This document shows, in pieces, positions 1 through 9,200 of a DNA stretch of 55,251 nt (positions are counted from its first letter, which is position 1; each line of letters starts with the position of its first letter). The translations under genes were made by a program, and so were the position numbers. Under the pieces are notes generated by a model that did not search any database, was not told where the DNA came from, and saw only the letters and a list, made by a program, of their open reading frames with translations. The DNA is from Seminavis robusta (lineage: Eukaryota; Bacillariophyta; Bacillariophyceae; Naviculales; Naviculaceae), in contig CAICTM010000548.1 of assembly GCA_903772945.1 (NCBI GenBank), positions 5,001 to 60,251 of the forward strand. The letters run 5' to 3'.

Positions 1-336
1 CCCATTGACTCCCTTGCCTTTGCTGATCACTACCTCACCCAGGCAGCCACCAAGTACACCACCAACCTCTCCAAACTTTGGGAAAGCTCTACCGACCTGC
101 ACACCAATTGCCTCCTCTTCCACTCTTGTGCTCTCCCATCCATCCAACATCTACTCGCCGCCGATGTCTACTATCATCTTGCCCCTACCAGCATTGCCGC
201 CACCACCCTCTTCAAGCGACTGGCACCCCCCCTTCCAAACTGCCATCACCACTGCCTCCCACTCTTTCCTCTCCAAACTTGGAGCCACCCCCTCTCTCCC
301 CAACACTTTCAACGCGCCATCACACGCCAAGCTTGA
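1..336 (+). pseudogene. Left-edge fragment of a diatom reverse-transcriptase-type ORF, frameshifted
   Basis: A frame open from the first base ends at TGA 334-336. It contains a leucine-rich stretch (LPSIQHLLAADVYYHL). From about position 190 the next frame carries the better continuation (SDWHPPFQTAIT, then SFLSKLGATPSLP), so the copy appears frameshifted. The order 'hydrophobic LPSxxHLLxxDV, then DWHxPFxxAI, then FLxKL, then SLP' resembles, from memory, the C-terminal part of reverse-transcriptase ORFs that are multicopy in diatom genomes. No catalytic motif lies inside the window, so assignment rests on this pattern alone. Low-complexity Pro/Ser/Thr composition also allows chance coding. 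Confidence 0.3.
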
Positions 337-1815
337 TCGCTGTATTGAATCAATCCTCTGGCTCATCTATCTCTGTCCTCGGCAAGATCCTGAAACGGGA
401 CTCAAACGTTGTTTCACGCTTTTTGTTAGAGTGATCTGCACATTAAGACCTACTGCAGATTAAGACCATCGTAATATTGTGGGATTTGTACAGTAATTGC
501 TATAGTAACATCTACGTACGACCTATCCAGCTATTACTACCAGGTCCGAGATTAAAGTGGGTTTTGATTGGGACCGTGCTTTATTGAGTGTTAAATCAAC
601 TCCCACCGCTATTATCCCACTTTGTACTGTATTGATTGTCCCAAATGACTTATTTACTTAACGCACAACGTGGTATTTTGCTGTATTTTGCTCATACAAT
701 TAATAGAACTTCAGTATCCATTGAGAAAATGAACCAGGTTTAGCTTGCATCTTAAGTACTGATCTGCTTCTTCTACTACTCTCTAAAGTCCCACATATTT
801 GTGCGCGGAAGCTTTCTAGAGTCATTCCACTCAAAAGACACTGGGACAAACCCCATTAAATCACTGGTACTGTGTTTTGTATAGTAAATTGGTGTTTTCC
901 CAAAACGCCCGTGCAAAATGCACTTTAATTCTGTACCTCTACCGGTATCGTTCGAAGCACCTCTGCCTACCTCTATCGACACTCCTTCCTTCCTCTATGG
1001 ACACTGCTTCCTCTACCGGTACCGAATCGACACTGCTTCCTCTATCCACACAGCCAAGACTTGACACACACCTTGAGCAATGCAGGCAGTGGCTCGTCAA
1101 TAGTGGATAGCTGTTTTTGAGGCTATCCTCTAGCCAGTAGTAGAGCTCTAGTAGCTAGCTGATATGACCTTATGGTACATGTACCAGGTACTAGAGTAGA
1201 GGTACGAAGAAGGAGCGTTGATAGAGTGCTTATCATGTGCTTATGCATGTGCTTGGAGACACTCATCAGGCTCGGTCTTATGGATCGGGAATTGACCTAT
1301 GTTCAATCTTTGTGACGCAAAATATGTCGCAGCTCTGAGCCAAATGTCGTAGTAGCACGCGCCCAGCTAAATTATCAAGATGGGATCCCATCTTGGAAGC
1401 TGATTTGGGTGGTAATAATTTTGGAAGATGGGCTCCCATCTTGATTAATTTCTTAACAGTCGCCTGCCGAGCTCATGAATAGGGGAATATGACGTTATAT
1501 AGACGATTTCAAAGATCGCAGATGCAACCTCCCTACCATAAGACTGGCCACAAGCCACACTGGTTGTCAATCTTCCACCATGTGGTGCCACATGCGTCAC
1601 AAAGATCAGAATGGAGGTGCCACCCACAAGATCCATAAGACCGAGCCTCAGGGCCTGTAGTTTGCACTTGATAGAACCGGTACTCAGCAACATGTGCTCT
1701 ACCAATTCCCCTACTTAAAACACTGCTAATTCGATATCCAGCTCTGAAGAGAATATTCCGCGGAACGGTCGGTCTTGATGTTGTGCAGATCACTCTACTG
1801 TGGTAGTAGCTAGCT
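337..1815. other. Intergenic region with palindromes and short inverted repeats
   Basis: No convincing gene. Visible items: a perfect 20-bp palindrome CAAGATGGGATCCCATCTTG at 1376-1395 and a near copy (AAGATGGGCTCCCATCTT) at 1425-1442; a 19-bp inverted repeat (AGGCTCGGTCTTATGGATC at 1268-1286, reverse complement at 1630-1648) that could bracket a small foldback element; and a short imperfect tandem of a 'GACACTGCTTCCTCTA' unit at about 975-1045. A single TTTCACGCTTTTTGTTAG word near 413 matches the tandem array at 1820-1958. Confidence 0.6.
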
Positions 1816-1819
1816 AGAG

Positions 1820-1958
1820 TAGTTTCATGCTTTTGGGTTAGTCTAGTTTCACGCTTTTTGTTAGTTTCACGCTTTTTGGTTAGTTTCACGCTTTTTTGGT
1901 TAGTTTCACGCTTGTTTGGTTAGTTTCAAGCTTTTGGGTTAGTTTCACGCTTTTTGAT
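1820..1958. repeat. Tandem array of a 19-20 bp unit (TAGTTTCACGCTTTTTGGT), about 7 copies
   Basis: Units begin near 1820, 1844, 1862, 1881, 1901, 1921 and 1940 and differ by one or two bases or by the length of the T run. The array ends about 150 bp upstream of the TMEM43-like start codon, so it lies in or next to that gene's promoter or leader. A lone copy of the same word near 413 shows the unit is not confined to this array. Confidence 0.85.
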
Positions 1959-2107
1959 TATTTTCAAGGAAACGGTGGTCCATATTATTTATTATACATG
2001 TATATTTTTATATTTTTATATATATTTTTTTATTTAGTATCAAATCGAAGAAGATGCGGAAATCTTCCAAAGCCGTTCCTCCTACTACTATCGTAGCTAG
2101 AGCCACA

Positions 2108-2119
2108 ATGAGACAATGA
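2108..2119 (+). promoter_or_regulatory. Minimal upstream ORF overlapping the TMEM43-like start (ATGA junction)
   Basis: ATG at 2108 opens a three-codon frame (Met-Arg-Gln-stop). Its TGA (2117-2119) overlaps the main ATG (2116-2118). If the leader includes this ATG, scanning ribosomes would terminate on top of the main start and need reinitiation or leaky scanning. The transcription start is unknown. Confidence 0.4.
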
Positions 2120-3483
2120 GCGATGACAGTGACTATGTGATTGACGGAGATGACGGCAACACCTTTACGGAAACAACCTACAGCTCCTACGGTGGACGCC
2201 TCTGTAACTCCCTCAAGGGCTTGTGCCTCGGACCGCTCTTGATCCTGCTGTCGGTGGTTCTCTTGATTTGGAACGAAGGCAATGCCGTCACGTCTCACCG
2301 TGCCTTTGCCAAAGCCAGTCGGCTGGTAGTAGAGCTAGATGGCAGCAGCAGCAGCAGCAGCAATGAGGACATGTTGGTACATACCAGTGGCACTGCGGAG
2401 ACACAAGATCAACTGGTCGATCAAGACTTTGGAGTGGTGCCGACCTCGAATGTACTCAAGCTGCAGCGACAGGTGGAGCAATTCCAATGGGTCGAACACC
2501 AAGAGACGCATACACGGAAACATCACGGAGGATCTTCCACAAGACACACCACCTATCGCTATTACCAAGAATGGAGAGACTATCCCGTGGATTCCGGCAT
2601 GTTTCATTCTTCCAGTAGCCATGAGAATCCTGGCTACTTTGAGTATCAAAGTCAAGACTATGTGGCAGATCCGGTCACGCTTCTTGTGGGAGAACAACAA
2701 CAACAATACACGCTCTCCTCCAGTGTCCTTGACAAAATCAACTGGTTTACTACAGTCTCTGAATCGTCTTTGAGTGTCGATAATATCCAGGTGGAGGATG
2801 CCAAAGAAACAGCACAAGTCATTTCGGGTGGCTACTACATTCCCAGCAATCAAAATTATGACTCTGCATCGTACTCTTCTCCTTCTATTGGAGATTATCG
2901 GATTACCTTTTCAGAAATACAACCCCAGACAATTTCCATAGTTGCCAAGCAAGAAGATGATGAGACCCTTTCCGAATACTTTATCAATGAAAGAACGATC
3001 CTGTTGGTGGAACAAGGCAGCGTCTCGGCCGCCGAAATGTTTCGCCACGCCCAAGCCAGCGTCACTCTACAGGCATGGATCATTCGGTCACTAGGGATGT
3101 CTCTCATGTTTTTTGGATTTCTCCTGGGATCCTCTTGGATTTCTACCCTGGCGGATGTATTTCCACCGCTGGGAGACTTTGTGGGAACCACCATGGCCTG
3201 TGCCAGTTTCATCGTTGCTCTGGGACTCTCCTCGACTATTATTGCCTTGTCATGGATTGCCTACAGGCCTCTCTATGCCATTCCCATTCTACTAGGCGTG
3301 ATTGCGATGGCTGGTATAGTGATTGTGCGTCGGCGAAAAGCAAAACAACAATACGAAAATGGGACTACCGCAACCGTCTTTCCCCCTCTCACCGTCCTGG
3401 GAACTGCATCGGCACCCACAACCAGTGCCCCATTCGGCAAACCCTCAGAACAACTTCCGATTGTGCATGGTGAACCAGTATGA
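2116..3483 (+). CDS. TMEM43/LUMA family membrane protein
   Basis: 455 aa, uninterrupted. Residues ~28-56 match the N-terminal TMEM43 signature: a basic lead (GGRLCNSLKGL), a transmembrane helix, then the family hallmark WNEGNAV. A long hydrophilic, probably lumenal, region (~60-315) follows, with a poly-Ser tract at ~76-81 encoded by an AGC run (2341-2361). Three or four closely packed hydrophobic helices (~318-410) and a short basic/polar tail end the protein. Family knowledge: TMEM43 is an ER and inner nuclear membrane protein of about 400 aa; the added length here is mainly the Ser/Gln-rich lumenal part. The ATG at 2116 is used because the upstream ATG (2108) is immediately closed. Function in algae is not established. 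Confidence 0.88.
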   Translation: MSDDSDYVIDGDDGNTFTETTYSSYGGRLCNSLKGLCLGPLLILLSVVLLIWNEGNAVTSHRAFAKASRLVVELDGSSSSSSNEDMLVHTSGTAETQDQLVDQDFGVVPTSNVLKLQRQVEQFQWVEHQETHTRKHHGGSSTRHTTYRYYQEWRDYPVDSGMFHSSSSHENPGYFEYQSQDYVADPVTLLVGEQQQQYTLSSSVLDKINWFTTVSESSLSVDNIQVEDAKETAQVISGGYYIPSNQNYDSASYSSPSIGDYRITFSEIQPQTISIVAKQEDDETLSEYFINERTILLVEQGSVSAAEMFRHAQASVTLQAWIIRSLGMSLMFFGFLLGSSWISTLADVFPPLGDFVGTTMACASFIVALGLSSTIIALSWIAYRPLYAIPILLGVIAMAGIVIVRRRKAKQQYENGTTATVFPPLTVLGTASAPTTSAPFGKPSEQLPIVHGEPV

Positions 3484-3894
3484 ACAAGAACATCACAAGG
3501 CTGCAAAGATGACCAAGATCCATCGTTCCCAACAAGCACAAAGCAAGAGGTCTCAAAAAGATTGGTTCTTGCTTCTGTTAAAAGCCATTTGTCCTCCTCG
3601 AGCAGCTACATCGTACCGTACCAATAGCGCTGCCATGGCTCCAAGCTCAATACATCTCTGGAACAATTCGAATGAAGATATCCTTCAAAATGCCTGCCAG
3701 ATACCCGCTAAAATGGTCGCTTCAGATAGAACAATGCAATCTAATCTAATTACAATAACATGTATTCAATACTTTGAGATCAAGTGCTCAAAATAAACAT
3801 TCAAGTGGCCTCAGCATCCTAGACTCGAATCACTTTGCTGCAGCAGCACTTGGTACGGTAGGAGTGAATCCAATGGCTCCACGATGACTCCTTT
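3484..3894. other. Convergent intergenic spacer
   Basis: About 410 bp between the 3' ends of the TMEM43-like and Stc1-like genes. It should hold both 3' untranslated regions. I see no repeat or RNA gene in it. Confidence 0.6.
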
Positions 3895-5385
3895 TCAATT
3901 TTCTTTGCGACGACGCAAGATGCTAATGGTGTCGCATTGTCCCCTCATGCTGTCAAAAACCCAGTCTGTACTGAGGACCAAATCTCCTGGCTCCAAAAAT
4001 AGCACCGGTTTGGGTTTCAGAAACTGGGTTACTTCCTGAACCACTTCTGGAACGAGAGGAGTGCGATTCACAAGCCAATGCTTCGGATTGCCTCTTTTGT
4101 ACTTCTCTATCAAAGCCTCCGCTTCTTCCAAGGTCTCAAACTTGACCATTTCATCCTCTTGAGTATTATGCTCAGATATTTCGTACTTTCTCCACGGACA
4201 AGCAACTCTGCGTTTTAGCTGAGTCAGGACGGAAATGACTGGTCTACCCTCCCATTCAGAGTCAATAAAACGTTGGTGTTTGTCATTGACAAGACAGGTT
4301 TTGAAATCTGTACCATCAGAAGAGCTCAGCGTGAAGTTTTTCTGATAGCAACCGTGTTCTGAAATTTGGATTTCCTTCGCAAACTCCATCGAACCTGACA
4401 AAATGTCTCTAGCAGAAGACTTCTCATCATCACCATCATTGCTGCTGTCGTCAGTAGCTGTCTTCTCATTGTCCTTCTTGTCGTCTTCTGCAATCTCCTC
4501 CTGTGTCTTCAGCCAGAACTTACAGGTTCCTTTGGTGGTACGATTTTCAATAAATGGAGTAATATCATAGCCATGATGGTAAATAATGTCGTAGGTACCC
4601 ACCAGGCTTTCAGGTTTGCCCGTAGCACCGCAGTTGGCTTCCAAGGAATGATGAAGTCCATAAAATACAACATTGTGCTTTCTCAAATAGGCACGAACTT
4701 GTGCCGTTTTGGCCGCCTCTGCCTTTTGATGTTCTTCTATTTCGATCTTTTCACAGGCCAAACACAGTGAAGTTGGATCCATGGACTTGTATCTTGCAAC
4801 CGTCAAATTTCGATGGATATTGACGCTGGAAAATCGACTTGGCAGATTCATCAGTTGGGTTTTCGAAAATTGATCCACAGGTTTTGTTTCTTTGCATTTT
4901 TTGCATACTCGGGGCATTTTGAGGATGCAGCCCACGCAAATGGGGCCCTCCTCCTGATCCGTGTCAGAAGTTGGTTCTGAATTCTCACGCATTCCAAAAG
5001 CCTGCCTTTGATCGTTCGTGTAGCTGTGGTAGGTCGCGTTCTCTTTGCACACACGGCAGCAAAATCTGAGCTTTGGAGCCGCCTTGGCAGTGTTCTGGAT
5101 GTTCATGCAGTCCTTGCAGCAGGATCCTTCGACCCCTCTTTCCCATTGGTTCTTGCTATAGTCACCACGAGATTTGACGCTTGAGCATGTCACACATTTC
5201 CGATCAAGTGTCTTCTTGGGTTTCTTGTTGGCTTGTGGATTGTTGGCGTCGTGGCCGCGTTTGTTGGTGTTGTTTTCGCTCATGACGAATGACGAACACC
5301 TGTCTCCTCTATTGAAATTGGATGGTCTCTGCTCCTTTAGAAGCCGGGCCCAGTTCCTCCTTTCATACACCAGCGAATAATCCAA
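3895..5385 (-). CDS. Cys-rich protein with Stc1-like zinc modules
   Basis: 496 aa, single frame. Cysteine clusters lie in the N-terminal half: C64-x2-C67 with C89/C90-x2-C93; C109/C110-x2-C113 and C150-x2-C153; C161-x2-C164 with C208-x2-C211. Two modules have the form 'CxxC ... YSKNQW/FSKTQL ... CxxC', which resembles the Stc1 zinc domain (in fission yeast Stc1 links RNAi to heterochromatin) and related zinc domains. The linker is Lys-rich (nuclear-signal-like, ~51-60). The C-terminal half (~220-496) has an acidic, Lys/Ser-rich stretch near 310-345 and no motif I recognise. An in-frame Met at residue 35 (5283) is an alternative start. Many microalgal proteins carry Stc1-like domains without known function, so a chromatin role is only a suggestion. 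Confidence 0.7.
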   Translation of the reverse strand: MDYSLVYERRNWARLLKEQRPSNFNRGDRCSSFVMSENNTNKRGHDANNPQANKKPKKTLDRKCVTCSSVKSRGDYSKNQWERGVEGSCCKDCMNIQNTAKAAPKLRFCCRVCKENATYHSYTNDQRQAFGMRENSEPTSDTDQEEGPICVGCILKMPRVCKKCKETKPVDQFSKTQLMNLPSRFSSVNIHRNLTVARYKSMDPTSLCLACEKIEIEEHQKAEAAKTAQVRAYLRKHNVVFYGLHHSLEANCGATGKPESLVGTYDIIYHHGYDITPFIENRTTKGTCKFWLKTQEEIAEDDKKDNEKTATDDSSNDGDDEKSSARDILSGSMEFAKEIQISEHGCYQKNFTLSSSDGTDFKTCLVNDKHQRFIDSEWEGRPVISVLTQLKRRVACPWRKYEISEHNTQEDEMVKFETLEEAEALIEKYKRGNPKHWLVNRTPLVPEVVQEVTQFLKPKPVLFLEPGDLVLSTDWVFDSMRGQCDTISILRRRKEN

Positions 5386-5404
5386 TGGTTCTAGGTACTA
5401 GCCC

Positions 5405-5507
5405 GTCATTGCTTTCTACTAGTAGACATACACCGGTTCCTTTCAATGAACATCAATTGTTTCGGTCCTTGTCATTGCTTTCTACTGGCTAGACGTACAC
5501 CGATTCC
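5405..5507. repeat. Imperfect direct repeat (~36 bp, two copies)
   Basis: GTCATTGCTTTCTACT...TACACCG-TTCC occurs at 5405-5440 and 5471-5507 with a few substitutions and one indel. It sits just upstream of the Stc1-like gene (minus strand), so it may be promoter sequence duplicated locally. Confidence 0.75.
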
Positions 5508-6817
5508 GCAAGGTGCTTCTGTAATGACAGCATGTCAGCATTGGATCTGCCACACTTCGCGGCGTTGTGACAGGTGCTAAAACCTCATCTCTATTTACTG
5601 TACTAGTAATAGCGTTAGAGGTTTTGCGAGGTCCAAAAATTTCTAGAAAACATCCACGCGGCTTCCCGTACCGTACAAGTAGTAGGCGTCTGTAAGTCAG
5701 TACGAGAACAGAATTTCGTTTGTTTAGTCGAATGAGTCGACTAGTACGTGCCCGGAATTTTGGCGTTTGAGTCGAGCTAGTCAATTGTGCCCTTCCAGAA
5801 CCTTCTCTTTCTCCCTCACATTCTACGTAGCATTGTACGCAATTTGACTACCAGGAAGATTCCTTTCGAATCCAAAAGCAATGCCAAGGCAGTGAGTTGG
5901 CATTTCACTCAACTCAGTCTGTCCATATTTTTCGAGAAGGTGAGTAAAAGAATTCTTTTGTTGTTGAAAATGGCGGAAGGGCTGTGTGGTTGAATGTTGG
6001 CCTTGTTTGAGGTTGCTGTGTTGGAAAAGAAGGGCTAAGGGTGCAAGGATAACAGTGGAGGGAGATCTACCGGTAAAACAGGAAGAGCTGTGGCTGAATT
6101 TCAATTTCCCTTCTTCCATTCTTGCACTACAAACTTGTCCGAGGTTGGGACAACTTGGCGAGGCCGGGAATGAGCCCTTTGAAGCTCTTGGGCACGAGAC
6201 ATCAAACAGAAACACACCAATGAAGAAAGAACCGCAACACAGCGAGGCTTCAGCCAGAGTAATGCTGAGTCTCTACAGGTAGGATATTGCTGCAAGTCGT
6301 GCTGCTTTGCACTCTTGTTTCGATACCTTTCCATGCTGGCTCCTGTTACTGCCCACCTTTCTACTAAGGTCGGGTATCGGTTGCATGCTATCAAAGAATT
6401 CACCATTTCTGGATGCATGGGGTTTTCTGGTTCTTTGTGCTGCCTGAGCTTTGGAGTTTCCTTCTTCAAGTTGGACCTGCCACCCCGTTTCTGTTGATAC
6501 CTTATTTCTGGTCACAGCTCGGCCCCTACTTCTATCGGAAAGGAATCTTGTGGCTTGGTTACTGGTGCTGTTTTGTTGTTTTTGCTTGGGGTGCCTTGTT
6601 TTGTGCTTGCGTTGCCTTCGTAGTTTTGGCGGAAGTGCTTTGGGTTTTCGCAGTAGAGAATTAACAACTCCCACCCCACTCCCACCAAGACTGAGCCGTG
6701 ATGTCATCGCTCACATTTTTTCTTCTTCGGCTCGGCGCCCGTGTTTCAATAGGTCGACAAGCAAACAACAAACGCCTTCATTTCCAAACAAACAGTTCCT
6801 CTACAAGCAACAACAAG
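5508..6817. other. Intergenic region / probable leader of the SPX gene
   Basis: Short frames here show no protein-like pattern. GAGAAG|GTGAGTA near 5935-5945 is a good donor-like sequence and CTCTACAG near 6272-6280 is acceptor-like, so a spliced 5' leader for the downstream SPX gene is possible but unproven. Confidence 0.35.
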
Positions 6818-8065
6818 ATGAAGTTTGGAAAAACTCTCTGCGATCGCACTTTGAAGGAATGGCGTTTCTATACTGTGGACTACGAGGCCCTCAAGAGGGC
6901 TCTCGGTGAAAACGATTCTAACAGTGACGTTCAGCTGTCCACCACTTGTGTCGACAGAGCCGAGTTTTTCCGCATTCTGGACGACTCGGAACAAAAGCTG
7001 ACCAAGTTCTACCAAGAGAAGGAACGCTGGGCCTTTGACTACATGAAGACTCTTGAGGACCGTGTGACTGCCCTACGAGAAGTGGCGGCTTCGCCAGAGA
7101 GCCTCCTCTCTCCCACTCAACCGGGCGGTTTGCCCTCTTCGCCCGCGAGCTCCAATAATTCTCTATCGGATAATTCCTTGGAAGACGAGCCAGCTACCCC
7201 AGCATCGGAGCCTACCATTTTGAACCTTGAAACAACCATCACCCAACTTGTTGGAAGCAACGAAGGGCTTAAGGATTCCTACCGAAAAATGGGAGAGTCC
7301 AAGCATTTCCACAAGTACATTTACGCCAAGAAATCCTTGACGACATTCCACCGTGAACTGGCACTTCTACTGGAATTTTTGGAGCTCAACAAGACTGCGT
7401 TCTCCAAGATTTTGAAGAAGTTCGACAAGAAGTGCCGCACCTCCATCCGCGAGGAGCGCTTGGCGAAACTGGCAGAGACACACTCTTTCTTGGAAGGCGA
7501 CGTCCTTCGTGAGCTCAAGGATGAAGTTGCTTTCATGGTGGAGGAAGTTAACAGTCTCAAGCCCAGCCTCCCAAATGGATGGGAGAATCGTAAGGTGTAC
7601 ACCATTGGATGCTTTGATCTGTTCCACAGAGGCCACCAAAATGTGCTCTTGTCGCTCCGAGAATTTGGTTGCTACATCGTTGCTGGTATCCACGACGACG
7701 AGAGCTACATCAAGCTCAAGAACAAGCCCACAATCGACAAACTGGAGACTCGAATGAACAATGTGAAGCCCTACGTGGACCAGATCTATGTCATCCCTTC
7801 GACCGACCCTCTCACGTACATCAAGAGCATGGTATCTGATCAAGACATTGCATCAGGAGGATGCTGCTACGCAAGAGGGGACGACATGCTTAAGTTCCCA
7901 GGCCGCGACTGGGTGGAGAGTGCCATGCCTGTTCATTTTGTGCCGCGCACAGAGGCATGCAGTTCAACACTACTCCGCACCATTTATCATGCACAGGACG
8001 AAAGTCTTCGAGCGAAGGCTGCCTTTGCTAAGACACGCTACGACGGCAAGCCCGTGGACGAGTAA
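6818..8065 (+). CDS. SPX domain fused to a cytidylyltransferase-like domain
   Basis: 415 aa from ATG 6818; an in-frame ATG at 6698 would add 40 residues, but SPX domains characteristically begin at a Met followed by basic residues (here MKFGKTL) and the CAACAAG context is favourable. Residues 1-~235 are an SPX domain: N-terminal helix, Ser/Pro-rich insertion (~90-130), then the diagnostic late helix AFSKILKKFDKKCR whose lysines form the inositol-pyrophosphate pocket in known SPX domains. Residues ~258-395 are a nucleotidyltransferase fold: GCFDLFHRGHQNVL carries the HxGH nucleotide motif, and RTEACSSTLLRTI near 377 corresponds to the RTxxISTT-type motif of CTP:phosphocholine/phosphoethanolamine cytidylyltransferases. 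The fusion suggests a CTP-dependent activation step, perhaps in phospholipid head-group synthesis, gated by phosphate status. The substrate cannot be read from sequence. Confidence 0.9.
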   Translation: MKFGKTLCDRTLKEWRFYTVDYEALKRALGENDSNSDVQLSTTCVDRAEFFRILDDSEQKLTKFYQEKERWAFDYMKTLEDRVTALREVAASPESLLSPTQPGGLPSSPASSNNSLSDNSLEDEPATPASEPTILNLETTITQLVGSNEGLKDSYRKMGESKHFHKYIYAKKSLTTFHRELALLLEFLELNKTAFSKILKKFDKKCRTSIREERLAKLAETHSFLEGDVLRELKDEVAFMVEEVNSLKPSLPNGWENRKVYTIGCFDLFHRGHQNVLLSLREFGCYIVAGIHDDESYIKLKNKPTIDKLETRMNNVKPYVDQIYVIPSTDPLTYIKSMVSDQDIASGGCCYARGDDMLKFPGRDWVESAMPVHFVPRTEACSSTLLRTIYHAQDESLRAKAAFAKTRYDGKPVDE

Positions 8066-9200
8066 GTTGCACTATCCTTGAAAATATCTTGTGTTTGCAT
8101 TTTTCAATCATCTCACCAACTCGATTCAACACATGCATCTGCAGACAAGGCAACGTTTTGAAATTGAATCAGTAAAGTGACTGCGCTCGCACGCTACCCG
8201 TACTTGTTTGACTTGCTGTATTTGCCCTCACCGCGAAAAGCTTTGAGAGACCGCGTGCTATTTTAGGAAACCCAAAAAAGTTAGTTTTGTTGTTGTGGAC
8301 TCATTTCGGGCCACTATTCTTGTCGTTGCTAATGCGTATGAAGTAACTAAATTAATGTGTAAACAAATTGATACTATTGCGTGGTCGCTGTTGCCCTTCT
8401 AGCAAACCGTATTATCCACAGTCCTTCAGATTGATCAACTCGAAGTGATGGGAGGTCTGGGTTTACCCTGGTTGTTACGTTCCCCGTGCTCAGTATGTAC
8501 TGGTTAGGGCTGCCCTCGTGGTTGTTGGGTTCCCCATGTCCGGCGCTGTAGCGGTAGGGAAGGGAAGTGGGACCTCGACTCGACTCGACTCGACTCGATT
8601 TCACGTTCCCCGGCTGTCTTGCTGCAGTGTTGACCTCAACTGGATGAGGCCTCGTAACAGAAATCTTATCTTCCACGCTTTGCGCCGGCTTGCCGAGGTT
8701 TCGGCTCACGGTTGGACCTACGATCGAGTCGAGTCAGTCAGGGTGGACTAGTCTAGTTTCCACGTTTCCACCGTAAAAGGGTGAAGAGTGAACCCGAGCG
8801 ATAGTGGCAGACACAGTCACTCCGGAACGAAGGTGCGTTCTCCTCTTCTCAAACCACTTGAAGCAGAATACAACAAGCGTGCTGGCCAGTTCGTACATGT
8901 AGAGGCTGGGAGCCCGAGCCCAAAAAGCTCTCTAGGCCATGGGGTTTGTCCGAAGTCCTCGGGCAACCATCTTCTAGCTCTACTAGAGGCCCTGGCTGGC
9001 CATCATGATATCACCCGAGATCCGAGATGGAGGGGTCTAATTCGATTCTACCGGTACGATGTACCTGGTAGCTAGCTAGCTGGGTAATTGCTACGCCCGC
9101 CCTGACTACTCGACTGGCTAGCTAGAGAAGATTTAAAGTCTACTTTGTAACCAGCTACCCGAGGCGCTTGGAAGCTAGGACAAGGAAGGATGAAAGCCCA
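8066..9200. other. Intergenic region with a (CGACT)n run
   Basis: No supported gene. It holds a short CGACT microsatellite at about 8574-8597, an imperfect local duplication of 'TGGTTGTT-CGTTCCCC-TG' words (8469-8540), and several CTAGCTAG and TACCGGTA words near 9040-9125. Confidence 0.6.

Noticed and set aside
6413..6664. Hydrophobic 83-codon plus frame upstream of the SPX gene
   Set aside because: Pyrimidine-rich leader sequence gives Leu/Phe/Trp codons in this frame. No partner frame or domain, and it overlaps other short frames equally open.
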